The position numbers and the translations under genes are program-made. DNA of 64,000 bases. It comes from Linanthus parryae (taxonomy: Eukaryota > Streptophyta > Magnoliopsida > Ericales > Polemoniaceae). The stretch lies in assembly GCA_023055425.1 (NCBI GenBank), contig JALGPY010000003.1, forward strand, positions 53,739,891 through 53,803,890, written 5' to 3'. A model generated the notes under the pieces. The model did not search any database and had not been told where the DNA came from. It saw only the letters and a list, made by a program, of their open reading frames with translations. Below, piece by piece: positions 1 to 10,736 of the stretch. The first letter of the stretch is position 1. The number at the start of each line of letters is the position of its first letter.

Positions 1-1885
1 AGCCAATCCGGCGCATCTCGTATGCCCATACTCCTAGTGTGCCCTTCATGCTTCCACTGCGTGAGCGGCGTTGTAAGCGGGTCTGACAGATTCTCATCTG
101 TAGGAATCTTGCATATCCGAACGTCTCCTCTATCGATAATATCTCGAATCAGATGAAACTTCCTGAGCACGTGCTTGGACTTCTGGTGTGACCTTGGTTC
201 CTTTGATTGCGCGATCGCCCCAGTGTTGTCACAGAACAACTCGACTGGATCCGCAATGCTAGGGACCACACCAAGTTCAGAAACAAACTTTTTGATCCAA
301 ACAGCTTCCTTTGCTGCGCCATTTGCAGCAATGTACTCAGCCTCTGTTGTAGAATCAGCTACCGTCTCTTGCTTGGAACTCTTCCAGCTCACCGCTGCTC
401 CATTCAGGCAAAACACATATCCCGACTGTGATTTAAAGTCATCTATGTCGGTTTGGAAGCTTGCATCAGTGTAACCCCTTACACGCAACTCTTCCTCACC
501 GCCAAATATCAAGAAAGCATCCTTAGTTCTTCTCAAGTACTTTAGGATGTTCTTGACTGCAATCCAGTGACTCTCACCTGGATTGGATTGGTATCTGCTT
601 GTCATACTCAAGGCATATGACACATCTGGTCTAGTACATAACATGGCGTACATGATAGATCCTATGACCGAGGCATAGGGGATTCTACTCATGCGTTCCT
701 TCTCAATCTCATTGGAAGGACAACCACTCTTCGAAAGAGTGATTCCATGTGACATGGGCAAGAATTCCTTCTTGGAATCTTGCATGTTGAACCGTTTCAA
801 CACCTTGTCAATATATGTACTTTGACTTAGGCCTAGCAACCTCTTAGATCTATCTCTATAGATCTTTATACCGAGTATATAGGCTGCTTCCCCTAAGTCC
901 TTCATTGAGAAACACTTCCCTAGCCAATCTTTAACAGATTGCAGCATGGGAACGTCGTTTCCAATGAGTAGTATGTCATCTACAGACAAGACCAGAAAAG
1001 CTACAGAGCTCCCACTAACCTTCTTGTAGACACAAGACTCATCTTCGTTTCTGATGAAGCCAAACTCTTTGACTACTTCATCAAAACGTCGATTCCAACT
1101 CCTAGAAGCTTGCTTCAATCCATAAATGGATCGTTGTAGCTTAGAGACTTTGTTGGCTTGCTTTGGATCCTCAAAACCCTCTGGTTGTATCATATACACG
1201 TCCTCAAGGAGATTCCCATATAGGAATGTTGTTTTGACATCCATCTGCCAAATCTCATATTCGTGGTATGCTGCAATCGCATGTAGGATTCGGATGGATT
1301 TGGTCATAGCGACTGGTGAAAAGATTTCATCATAGTCAATACCATGAATCTGTCTGAATCCTTTAGCCACCAATCGTCCTTTATAGGTAATCACATTACC
1401 ATCCATGTCGATCTTCTTCTTGAAGACCCACTTGCACCCTATGGGCCGCGCCCCATCGGGTGGTTCCACCATAGTCCATACTTTGTTGGTGTACATGGAT
1501 TCCATCTCGGATCTCATGGCTTCTAGCCACTTCTGAGAGTCTGGGCCATTCATGGCCTCCTCATAGGTAGTAGGCTCATCATCTATGAGCATCATGTCAC
1601 CGGAATCGGTTACGAGAAGTCCATACCTCTCGGGTTCCTGGCGCACTCTACTAGATCTACGAAGCTCTTGTGTTACCTGAACATGTTGCTCCATAACTGC
1701 TTGTGGTTCCTGTTCATGTTCCATAATCGGTTCAGTGATTTGTGGTTCTTGAACCTCTTCAAGTTCTACAGTCCTCCCACTTGCTTCTTTAGAGACAAAC
1801 TCTCTTTCTAGAAACACGCCGGTCCGAGCAACAAGCGCTTTGTTCTCGGTTGGATTGTAGAAGTAGTAGCCCTTAGTTTCCTTAG
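1..1885 (-). pseudogene. copia-1 reverse transcriptase and RNase H
   Basis: C-terminal polyprotein: a reverse transcriptase that copies element RNA into DNA, followed by RNase H. The start (about 1536-1380) reads as the usual copia opening with GCKWVFKKK, and the RNase H part contains the TEAEYIAA-type motif near 330-350. The palm motif that is YVDD in copia-2 (34657-34668) reads SVDD here (975-986), so the conserved tyrosine is lost. This copy lacks the one-base deletion and the TAG that break the same region of copia-2. After the 40-nt deletion near 1885 the frame no longer matches upstream integrase, so the product cannot be made as one polyprotein. Truncated by the window edge. Confidence 0.85.
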
Positions 1886-2824
1886 CTTGTCTGATAGTAA
1901 ACGCTTTACATAGACATCGCAGCCCCAAATCCTCATGAACGACAGTGTGGGACGCCTCCCACTCCACATCTCATATGGTATCTTCATGACTGATTTAGAT
2001 GGAACACGGTTAATGGTGAAAGCTGCACTTAATAGAGCGTAGCCCCAAAATGATAATGGAAGATCAGTTTGACACATCATAGATCGAACCATATCCAATA
2101 GGGTTCGATTCCTCCTCTCAGACACGCCATTCCACTGTGGCGTTCCGGGTGGAGTGAGTTGGGACACGATCCCACACTCTCTAAGATAGTCGTCAAACTC
2201 TTGGCTTAAGTATTCTCCTCCACGATCCGATCGTAGAGCCTTGATACTTTTGCCAAGTTGCTTCTCTACTTCATTCTTGAATTCTTTGAACACTTCAAAG
2301 GATTCTGATTTTGCCCTCATGAGGTACACAAATCCATATCTACTGTAATCATCAGTAAATGTAATGAAGTAGACATAACCACCCCTGGCAGGCGTGGCAA
2401 ATGGCCCACACACATCAGTATGTATGAGCGCCAATTGCTCACTAGTCCTCTCACATTTTTTATTGAAAGGGGACTTTGTCATTTTTCCCTATAAACAAGC
2501 CTCACATGTCTCATATTTTTCAAAATCAAATGAGTCTAGTAGTCCATCCTTATCGATTCTAGATACACGTTTCTCATTTATGTGGCCTAAACGACAGTGC
2601 CATAAATAAGCAGGTTTTAAATCATTTATTTTAATCCGCTTGGTATTAATGTTGTAGACAGGATTGCTTAGATCAAGGACATAAAGTCCATTAAATAATT
2701 GCGCACTAAAATAGTGAATATTATTCAAAATAAAAGGAACAACATTGTTCTTTATGGAAATAATAAAACCATCCTTGTCCAGACAAGAAATAGAAATAAT
2801 GTTTCTGCTCATAGCAGGCACAAA
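1886..2824 (-). pseudogene. copia-1 GAG-pre-integrase and integrase
   Basis: Integrase inserts the cDNA copy into chromosomes. The zinc-binding region (2489-2821) has LWHCRLGHINEKR and a later CEAC, the H-H-C-C arrangement. The catalytic core (1886-2482) has HTDVCGPF, SDRGGEYLS and NGVSERRNRTLLD, so the D-D-E residues are present. In copia-2 this region reads through; here a TAG (Leu TTG in the sister copy) falls between the two blocks near 2486 and a TGA (Cys TGC) at 2825-2827. A 40-nt deletion at about 1885 removes the segment encoding SDKCKFVGYP in copia-2 and shifts the frame. All pieces upstream of the deletion share one frame. Confidence 0.88.
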
Positions 2825-3901
2825 ATATCAATTATTTAATTCTAAAACTAATCCTGAAGGCAGAGATAGCTCGCACACGCCTATGGCCAACGCAGCAACC
2901 TTTGCTCCATTCCCAACATCTACCTCTCTTTTAGCCAATCTTAAACTTCTCTTTAGATCCTGCATATTTCGACAAATATGAGATCCACATCCAGTATCTA
3001 ATACCCATGATGTAGAGACAGTTAAATTGACATCTACAACAAAAATATCTGGTGGTGGTGGAATCACTATTCCAAGCCTCTTGTCCTCCTGATATTTTGG
3101 GCAGTTCCTCCTCCAGTTTCCAGGCTGACTGCAGTAGTGACACTCACCTTTAGTCACACCTTTGGCAATGCCACCAACAGGCTTAAGGGCAGGTTCCTTG
3201 GACTTGGCAACTGACTTGCCTTTGCCTTTGGAGGATGAGGCAAACCTTTTGCCCTTTCCTTTCTGCACCATCATAATGGCCTTGACCTTACCCTTGTTGA
3301 TGCTCTGTTCAGCTGTCCTCAACATATTGAGTAAATCTGGCAGTGGTTTCACGATCGCGTTCATGTTATAGTTCATGATGAACTGTTTATAACTCTCAGG
3401 AAACGATTGCAACACGAGATCGGTTGCCAACTCTTGGCCGACCGGGAACCCTAGTCGGGCGAGATTCTCTAAGTACCCGATCATACGGAGTACATGGGGT
3501 CCCACCGGGTTCCCTTCTGCCAGATGACACTTAAACAGATCCTTAGAGACCTCATACCTCTCTACCCTTGCCTGCTCTTGGAAGAGCTGCTTCAGATGCT
3601 CGATCATATCGACATCATTCATGTTTTCGTGTTGCTTCTGAAGCTCAGAAGTCATGGTGCATAGCATGAGGCAGGCTGCATCATTAGCGTCATCAACACG
3701 CTTTTGATACGCCTTTAGGGCAGCAGGTGTTTGGTTCTCTGGACCTTCTGGAACATGCTCCTCTATTGCGTACAGTTTCTTCTCTTGCTTGAGAACAATT
3801 CTCAAGTTTCTGTACCAATCAAGAAAGTTGATTCCAGAGAGCTTGTCCTTATCAAGGACAGATCGTAGGGAATGTTGTGAACTCGATGAGTTGTTTGCCA
3901 T
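2825..3901 (-). pseudogene. copia-1 Gag and protease
   Basis: N-terminal part of the polyprotein: capsid/nucleocapsid, then an aspartic protease that matures it. The start at 3901 (MANNSSSS) is preferred over an in-frame upstream codon at 3994 because it opens a typical copia gag with the DWYRNLRIVLK motif; sense codons upstream are probably leader. The nucleocapsid knuckle (about 3106-3147) reads CHYCSQPGNWRRNC: the histidine of CCHC is asparagine, the same in copia-2. The protease motif is VLDTGCGSHIC (about 2970-3000). A TGA at 2825-2827 closes the frame. Compared with copia-2 there is a small in-frame indel after the protease motif. Confidence 0.88.
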
Positions 3902-5565
3902 TGGAATTCTACAAAAGGAAAATACGCAAGTTTTAGTATTTGTGAATTTTTGACTATATTCAATAATGGTTAGTTTATCAAATATAGCTCCCACTATTTT
4001 TCTACGGATTAATAACCCTCAAGATATTAATGCGGAAAATATCCTTATATTTTCTAGTGGGCCAAGATCCATTTTTCATCTCCTTATGAGCTTGCTTTGG
4101 CAAGTCACCCATAATTTGACTACTTTAGGTAGGAACAATTCCAATTGCATCCCATATGCAACTCTTGGTTCAATTGGGCAAATAACTCCTTATTTATCCA
4201 TCCATATGGATAATCCCAATTGATTGCCTCTAGGTTTCTTAATCATATTAATAGCCCAGTTGTGTTCAACCTCTTATTTAAACAATTGCACATTGTTACG
4301 TTCCATCGCAATCCATCATTATGAACCAAGTCGCCATGCTTTGGCACGCACGAACTTGATAAATAATGATGATAATGAGTGTTCAAATAACGAGAAGGCA
4401 AGAACACAATATTTGAATTTTGAGGGATTTTTAAATTCAATTTTAATTGTTTTGTTGATCAAAATCAACTAATCTATCTATTTGAGCTTGGGCAAAACTC
4501 CAAATAATAGATCCGGGTTGTCTAATTATCTTATTATCCTAATTGCATGCATCATCCATACACAAACCACACAATAATAAGACAATAACGTAAACAACCA
4601 CAAAACAGAATTAAACGTGATGTGGATATGGCCTTTTCTAACTAAGATAATTCCAAGCCAATGGAATTATCTATGAACCCTAAAAGCAAACACATCTCCA
4701 TGCGTCTTGATCTTTTGTTCCATCCTTCATAGTCATGTGGAATGCTCCATGCTCCATGCTCCATCTTTTGTGGCTCCTTTGCCTTTGGGCTTCTTTTCTT
4801 CAATCTTGGCTAACAATCTACTTTATCTAGCACTGGCTAACTTCTATACTAAATAAAATAAATCTCACAAGTTGAGAAAAAAAAATGGCACGCAGGCCAT
4901 AGGTCCTAATTAATTATTACAATTAATTGATCAGCTCGCAGGTCGTAAAACCAAACCACAAATTAAATATCCACATCAAACCACATCCTAAGGCCATATC
5001 CAATCACCATGCGAATTGCACATAAACAGTGAAAATCCAATTTTAACGCGCTTGGTCAATTTTAATTGATTTTATGATTTCTAGGGTTAAAACGGTCCAT
5101 GGGCCCAACAATCAAATTGCCCGGGCCCAAAAAGGTGAACCATAAGTCCCTAGGGCCGGCCCGGCCCATAGCCCACACGCCTAGGCCGCGGGCTAGGGCC
5201 GCCCGACCCCTAGGGCGGCCAATCTTGGGCGGCAAGCAAGAGGGGCGGTCCCTTAGGGGGCCGAACCTCCTTGAGGGAGTTGTTTCCAAAACAACTCCCT
5301 TGCTTGGTGCCCAAGTTTGGTTGTTTCCTTATTTTGGGAGAACTTTTTCTTTCCCAAGGATGTCCAAACCCTAGATCTAAGATCCTAAAATTTCTCAAAC
5401 TCACCAATTCATGCATCGAATGCAAAAATTAGATCTTGTTATGATAGATTATTGACAAATTGCATCCCATGCTTGATTTGTCTTGTTTTACGCGATAAAC
5501 AATCAAATTAAGGTGTAAAACAACTAAAACGTAACACATAAACCACGTTTATGCTCTACGACCTG
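3902..5565 (-). other. copia-1 leader (5' untranslated region)
   Basis: 1.66 kb between PBS and gag with no credible gene. AT-rich except for a GC-rich block at about 5085-5300 with many GGCC and GGGC runs. The open frames over that block exist on both strands and look like composition shadows. Copia-2 has lost this region, so it cannot be compared. Confidence 0.7.
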
Positions 5566-5579
5566 TGGCTCTGATACCA
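5566..5579 (-). promoter_or_regulatory. copia-1 primer-binding site (initiator Met tRNA)
   Basis: On the minus strand the bases are TGGTATCAGAGCCA, complementary to the 3' end of plant initiator methionine tRNA, the normal copia primer. It sits one base inside the 5' LTR, which fixes strand and LTR boundary. Confidence 0.93.
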
Positions 5580-5580
5580 C

Positions 5581-7003
5581 TGTAGGGATTTTGATTCATG
5601 GATGGGCAACGGAAACAAAATAAACCATGCAAAACCCTCCAAGGATCACAAGTCAAGAGACATAACGACGGTAAAGGAAGAAATCAATAACACACCTTAG
5701 GGTTCTCCTTTGATGACTTCAAACGCGAATTGTGTCACGTTCTCTATGGTTGATCCATGCCTAGAGTTGATCCTAGATCTCCCAAGTACTTGGTGCTAGC
5801 CCGGAAGAGGAAGAGGAAGAAAAATCACGCAAAACGAGATCAAAAGGGGGGCTCTCGGCCTCCTTGTGGCCGACGGGACGGGCGGCGGCAAGAGGGGCGG
5901 CCGGGCTCCTCTTGTTTGCTTGCTCTCTCTCCTTTTGTTCTCTCCCACTCTTGTTATGTTCAATAATGCGCATAAGTTATGGGAAGGAAGGAAGGAAGGT
6001 CCTTTATATAGTCCAACAACTCCTTGCCAACTGCCTAAAGGACTTATTCTAGTCCTACTAGAATTTAATTTAGTCCCTTCCTTGCAAATTAGTCCCTACT
6101 AAGTTTGAAAGGTTTTGCAAAGTGATCCTTCTAATTAATTAATCCAATTAATTTATTCCCAAATCTAGTTCAACTCTATATAGCGTGTGACCGCATAGGT
6201 TCTATCTAGTTGGTAGCAACTATTTGCTAATATGGAGCGGTTTCTAGCAAAACATCCATTCTGGCCAACTAATAGAATAGTAATCTTGACAACCTTTGTA
6301 CAAGTAATTGTCCCATCCCTTTGTCTCTATATCCGGATTGGACACGAGACATACAAGTCACACTCGTATATCCAATCCACAGTTTCTCGATCCATGGGAA
6401 TAGCCTTATCCGTGCAAATAACATCAATATCCCATATTAATTTATTTGAGTCTGGCCAGACATTCTATAAGCACTATCCCTCGAGTAGCCTAGGATAATT
6501 GCTCCCGTTATGTGGGAGGGACAAATTCTATCTACGTCCACTACGATCTCTAAGCTTGCTTCTTATTATATCCAGTACACGCCTTTATAACTACCCAGTT
6601 ACGGTGTAGCGTTTAACGCTACCAAAATCACAATAATCCACAACTAGAATATCTAGTGACTTCAAGTCTAAGGATGACAATACCATTGCACCGCGAGAAG
6701 CGCTTGTGACTCAACATAACGTGTATGTAGCCTTCTCGGAGATGGGTCAATCCAGTGCAACATTACCCCTAATGCACACATATGTGTTGGATCGTGATAT
6801 CTCCATATCAATCCAACCCCATACTAGTCTATAGATGATTGTCCCATTAATCATTATACTGGACTAGGGATATTTAAGATAAACACCACAATTTTAAATC
6901 TAAGGACTTCATTATATTAAATATCCAATAAATAATAAATGAATTTCTAGCCACAATTAAATTCATACTAAACTAGATTGCATCTAGGGCATCTATTCCA
7001 ACA
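5581..7003 (-). repeat. copia-1 5' LTR
   Basis: 1423-bp LTR beginning TGTTGGAATAG (minus strand, 7003) and ending ATCCCTACA (5581). It aligns along its whole length with the 3' LTR of copia-2 (32238-33665), with scattered substitutions and small indels. A TATA box (TATATAAAG, minus strand, about 6002-6010) lies in it. Small open frames inside are not genes. Confidence 0.93.
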
Positions 7004-7386
7004 ATTTAATCTTGCCGTAACTTACCAAGAGGTAATTTTTTGTGCATTAAAGCACGGTATGTCTAAACATGACATTCGTCAATGGTTAGTGAGCAAATGT
7101 AGCGAACCCTCAGGTAAACATTTGAACAATGTTTGCAAGCAGGGCTTAGAAAAATATTTCATATTGTAACAATCCTTCATATAACGTCAGGTTACGCACA
7201 CTTTAAGGATGTGATAGACGAGGAAACATCTATAGGATATAGTGTCGCATTTATATCATATGATGTTGGAACTGCGATCCCACATAAGTGTGGAGGTGCT
7301 CGCTTTTGATCTAAACATAGAATGAAATATAGTAGATAATTCATAACGCAAGTTACCTCAATGACTTGTCCAAATTTGTCTTGCAG
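7004..7386 (+). other. Tat-A accessory gene, probable intron and exon remnant
   Basis: No complete gene. A short frame at about 7201-7308 reads KDVIDEETSIGY before a stop and could be an exon remnant of the antisense accessory gene. The stretch to 7386 ends in a pyrimidine-rich tract and TTGCAG, which looks like an intron 3' end. Confidence 0.35.
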
Positions 7387-8412
7387 GTGGTACTGCTTCA
7401 AATGAGCCTGCTGCTGCTACAAATGAGCCTGCCGATGCGCAAGGCATGACTGTTGATGCCCCAACTGCGAGGTTGGCCGTTGATGAGGCAGGTTTTGGTG
7501 TCCCTACTGTTGATCCTTTCGACCCTCTGTCGTGCGAGGTTCAACTCATCTCTCTTCCCCGAAGTTATGCCAACAGGCCTGGGTTCTTAAGGAGTGTCAT
7601 CGTTCCTGCTGTGGAGGTCATCGCTCATAATAACTTTGATGATGTCATGGTGCTTGAGCAGAGAAGTCAGTCTCCCATGTCTCATGCTCCAGAGCAAAGT
7701 TCGCACACAGAGAAGCCTGCTATGGTTCCTGAAGATGCGGGGGAGCCCCTGGAAGATGTGATTGAGGTGTCTGACGATGGCAGCCTTGACACCGAAATGC
7801 GAGAGAGAGATGCTCAATATGAGTATGTGGGCGAAGCTGGCATAGTCAAAGAGATGGAAGCAGAGGGTGCTGGAGCTGAAGTTCATAGAAATGAACAAGT
7901 CATGGAAGACGCAGCATCTCATGAGAATGTTAATGCTCCAATGAACGCTCCTGAGCCACAGGAACTTCCTGAGAATGAACAAGTCCTTGGGCAAACAGAA
8001 ATTGACCAAGGTATCCTGCAGCCATCGCATGCGAATGTGGATGCCCCAGCGGAGGTCGCAGTTGGTGGTGACAGTGGCGGTCCTCCCACCGTCATACCTA
8101 TTGCTGAAGTTAGTGGTGTTGATACTCCAACCATTTCTTCGAATCCTGCTGCTTCAGTTAATGTTCCAGAGCCTCCTCAGCAAAACCCTGCCATCCCTTC
8201 TGTTGAGATGGATTTCTCCCAAGTTCCCATCGCATGGAGTTTGTGGGGTTCGCAGGCAACATTTTTCATCGCGCGCGCTGCTACTTGCATCATCCCTGCC
8301 GACTATGACGAACGCGAAGCTTTAGCTGACAGGCAAGCTATGCAGCAAGGAAATGCTTCAACAACCCCGGTTGTGTGCATTCCTACTTTGCGTCAAATCA
8401 TTGAAGGAACAG
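7387..8412 (+). pseudogene. Tat-A antisense accessory gene, internal exon
   Basis: An open frame opposite to Tat-A pol. It is flanked by plausible splice sites: TTGCAG just before 7387 and ACAG|GTATGC at 8412/8413. The product is an acidic, proline- and alanine-rich linker followed by a block starting near IAWSLWGSQATFF. No catalytic motif is visible. I read it as a C-terminal exon of the plant mobile domain gene whose N-terminal half is seen in Tat-B (37344-38615); the matching N-terminal part here would lie beyond copia-1, outside the window. The exon assignment is inference from splice-like sites, not transcripts. Confidence 0.55.
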
Positions 8413-8714
8413 GTATGCCATAGTATGACCACATCTCATACTTACTGTATTTCTTCGTGAACGTTCGCACACCTAAACTTGTCACTTCTTCTGGAATGAG
8501 ACAACCTGATGTGGACTGGCTTATAAAGATGTGCCTGTCGTACCCAGGGTCGTTTGCGAGAGCTTTGGAGTTAGGTCCTTTCGATAGGAGAATTTACTTG
8601 ACTTAAGCCATCTGGATTGTGGAGGAATTATCTGTGACAACTCCCGCTACTATTTCGACTGAAAATGCGCGGACGCTCTCCGAGACATGAAAAAGGCTTC
8701 AGACTAATGCTCAG

Positions 8715-8963
8715 GGCAGGTTGGACTTTCTATTTAATAGGGTCACCCAAATTCTCAACTCTTTTATGTTGAAGTATGGCCACCGCAACCTCGCACTTGA
8801 GAAGAGGAAGGTGGAGGAGCAAAAGAGGAAAGTTGAAGAGGCTGCCAATCTCTTCCACGGGATGAAGGCTCGCTATGAAAAGCTAAAGCAAGACGTTAAC
8901 AATGCGGAGAAAGCATCCCTTCTTTTGTCGCCAGAAGATCCCTTGGACAAAGATTTGTTTTAA
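8715..8963 (+). pseudogene. Tat-A antisense accessory gene, last exon (coiled coil)
   Basis: About 80 codons ending in TAA (8961-8963), preceded by splice-acceptor-like CTCAG (8711-8714) or GCAG (8716-8719). The product has a strongly charged helical stretch (LEKRKVEEQKRKVEEAA) that looks like a coiled coil, as is common at the C-terminus of mobile-domain proteins carried by retrotransposons. Same strand as the exon at 7387-8412 and opposite to pol. The 300 bases between them contain stops and are best read as an intron. Confidence 0.5.
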
Positions 8964-10108
8964 GAGCCGCATGCATTGCAATTATTTTTTTTTCAAACAC
9001 TTGGAACTCTGATGTTGGCTTCTTGTTTTCTGACTGATCTACCTTTCGCATTTCAATGCTATAATGATTATGACATCATGTTTTGGCGTAATTACCTGGA
9101 TTATTGTGTCATCAATGTATTAAATAAGGTGTGCTTTCTACGCAGTGGTCCCCATCCTTGTCATGACCTAGATTCATTAAATAAGGTGTGCTACTGCATC
9201 GTCGTATCCTTTAGTAGGTTCATTGATTCTTGATTGTTTCCGAGGCGTTGCTGACTCATCAAAGAAACTGAAGAGTCTCCTCTGAGTTCTATATAAGCCT
9301 TCCTTCTTGCTATTTTGTTCTTCATCAAAATGTTGTTTCCCGTGAGTCCTCACGACTGTTGGTATTGCCCCTTGACCTTTGTTGAATCATATCAGGTCTG
9401 GGCTTCCAAATATGAATTTGTGCGTTGTGCTATAGAAATGTCTCCCAAGAAATTCTCCGAAAAGACCTATGATTCACCTAATATTTTTGAAGATCGATTG
9501 TGTAGGCTTTCCTGTTGGGAAGAAGATTTTTTCTTCTTCATTATGTTTGCAGGGATCGTTTCCGGTGACTTTCCGGCGACGCACAACTTTGTACCAGTTC
9601 TACTACCAACAAGTAATGAGCGGTGTGCATCTTTGTCGGTTCTCCAGCAGAGAACTATTTGCCACCATTGTTTCAGACAAGGTGTAACAAGTGATTGTGT
9701 TTATCCCTTGTACACAATTAGCTTCCTGCCCCATGAGCTGTTCTCCCATTTGTTCTTCACATCTTTAGCCTTCATGGCATGAAGTTCATCTGGCCTCTCT
9801 CCATGGCAAGGGTACAAACAAGAGCCCTGTTCTGGTCGAGAACGTCGACGACAGCATCACGTTTCATAGATTTAGTATTCGTATCTTTAGGCTTTTGATT
9901 AGAGATTTTTCCTCATTGTAAGCTTTGATTTTAAGATGCTATCTAGACAGATAAATTGTAAGCCACATTTGACTGTTATGAAAGTATGCTTTTTCATTTC
10001 CTATTTTGTCTGCTACAATAGATTGTAACTTCGCGTGTGAACTTGCTACATGATGAAACAAGCTTTGCATTTCTGCTGCAGTTTAGCCAGATAATCTTTG
10101 AATGAGTT
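8964..10108. other. Tat-A post-pol spacer with one weak open frame
   Basis: Non-coding spacer between the accessory gene and the tandem array. A plus-strand frame from an ATG at 9330 to 9782 (about 150 residues, Cys- and Phe-rich) follows a TATA-like CTATATAAG near 9288-9296. I recognise no domain and cannot tell it from chance. Confidence 0.4.
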
Positions 10109-10498
10109 GCTATCAAGGCGGATAGACTTTGGATCGCATGGGATCATTTTCAGTATTGCTGCTATCTAGGCAGATAGGCTTTAGATCACTTAGGATCATA
10201 TTTTGTTATGACTGCTATCTAGGCAGATAGGCTTTGGATCGCATAGGATCATTTTTGTTATGGCTGCTATCTAGGCAAATAGGCTTTGGATCGCATAGGA
10301 TCATTTTTTATGGTTGCTATCTAGGCAGATAGGCTTTGGATCGCATATGATCACATTTTGTTATGGCTGTTATCTAGGCAGATAGGCTTTGGATCGCATA
10401 GGATAATTTTTGTTATGGCTGCTATCTAGGCAGATAGGCTTTGGATCGCATAGGATCCCATTTTGTTATGGCTGCTATCTAGGCAGATAGGCTTTGAA
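10109..10498. repeat. 52-bp tandem array in the Tat-A post-pol region
   Basis: Eight head-to-tail units with starts at about 10109, 10161, 10214, 10266, 10316, 10369, 10421 and 10474, spacing 50-53 bp; the last is partial. The core is GCTATCTAGGCAGATAGGCT followed by TTGGATCGCATAGGATC. CTATCTAGGCAGATAG is a near palindrome. Outer units are the most diverged. Tat-lineage elements are known to grow arrays here, and these can seed satellite DNA. Confidence 0.93.
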
Positions 10499-10736
10499 CG
10501 AATTGGCAGATATAAGTAATATGAAAAAATAAGTAAATAAAGCAATAAGACAACAATTTAATAAAGTTCTTTCATATGTGAGAGTCATTATTATTAAGGC
10601 ATCCTCATATGGGAGGAGCATGAGAACAGATTCCTCATATGGGAGGAAGCAATGCAGAATACATAAGAGCAACAGAACTTTTGAATCGAAAGTAATGAAA
10701 GCAACAAAACTTTGGAATCGAAAGTAAAGAGATGAG
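10499..10736. other. Tat-A spacer between tandem array and pol
   Basis: 238 bases with direct short repeats (CTCATATGGGAGGA at about 10603 and 10633; GGAATCGAAAGTAA-like copies near 10681 and 10712). No gene seen. Confidence 0.6.

Larger units (their letters stand above)
1..7003 (-). mobile_element. copia-1: Ty1/copia LTR retrotransposon, left part outside the window
   Basis: A minus-strand Ty1/copia element. Reading leftwards it has a complete 5' LTR (7003-5581), a PBS, a long leader, gag, protease, integrase, then RT and RNase H, the copia order. The RNase H end and the 3' LTR lie left of position 1. A second copy of the family (copia-2, 32238-37343) aligns along most of its length and shows which changes are damage. 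Copia-1 has two nonsense codons (about 2486 and 2826), a 40-nt deletion (about 1885) and an RT catalytic-motif change. It interrupts the accessory-gene region of Tat-A, whose sequence resumes at 7004. Identification as copia is secure; the finer lineage is not assigned. Confidence 0.93.

Noticed and set aside
149..474. Short plus-strand frames with recurrent copies near 33858-34157
   Set aside because: They are antisense shadows of copia RNase H, present in both copia copies for that reason.
5062..5425. Open frames on both strands in a GC-rich part of the copia-1 leader
   Set aside because: Mirror frames of GGCC-rich sequence with no domain and lying between PBS and gag; composition effect.
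9315..9329. Upstream non-ATG start of the Cys/Phe-rich frame
   Set aside because: The codon at 9315 is TTG; the first ATG is at 9330.
10109..10498. CRISPR-like regular repeat spacing
   Set aside because: Units are contiguous tandem copies with no distinct spacers, and the context is a plant retrotransposon.
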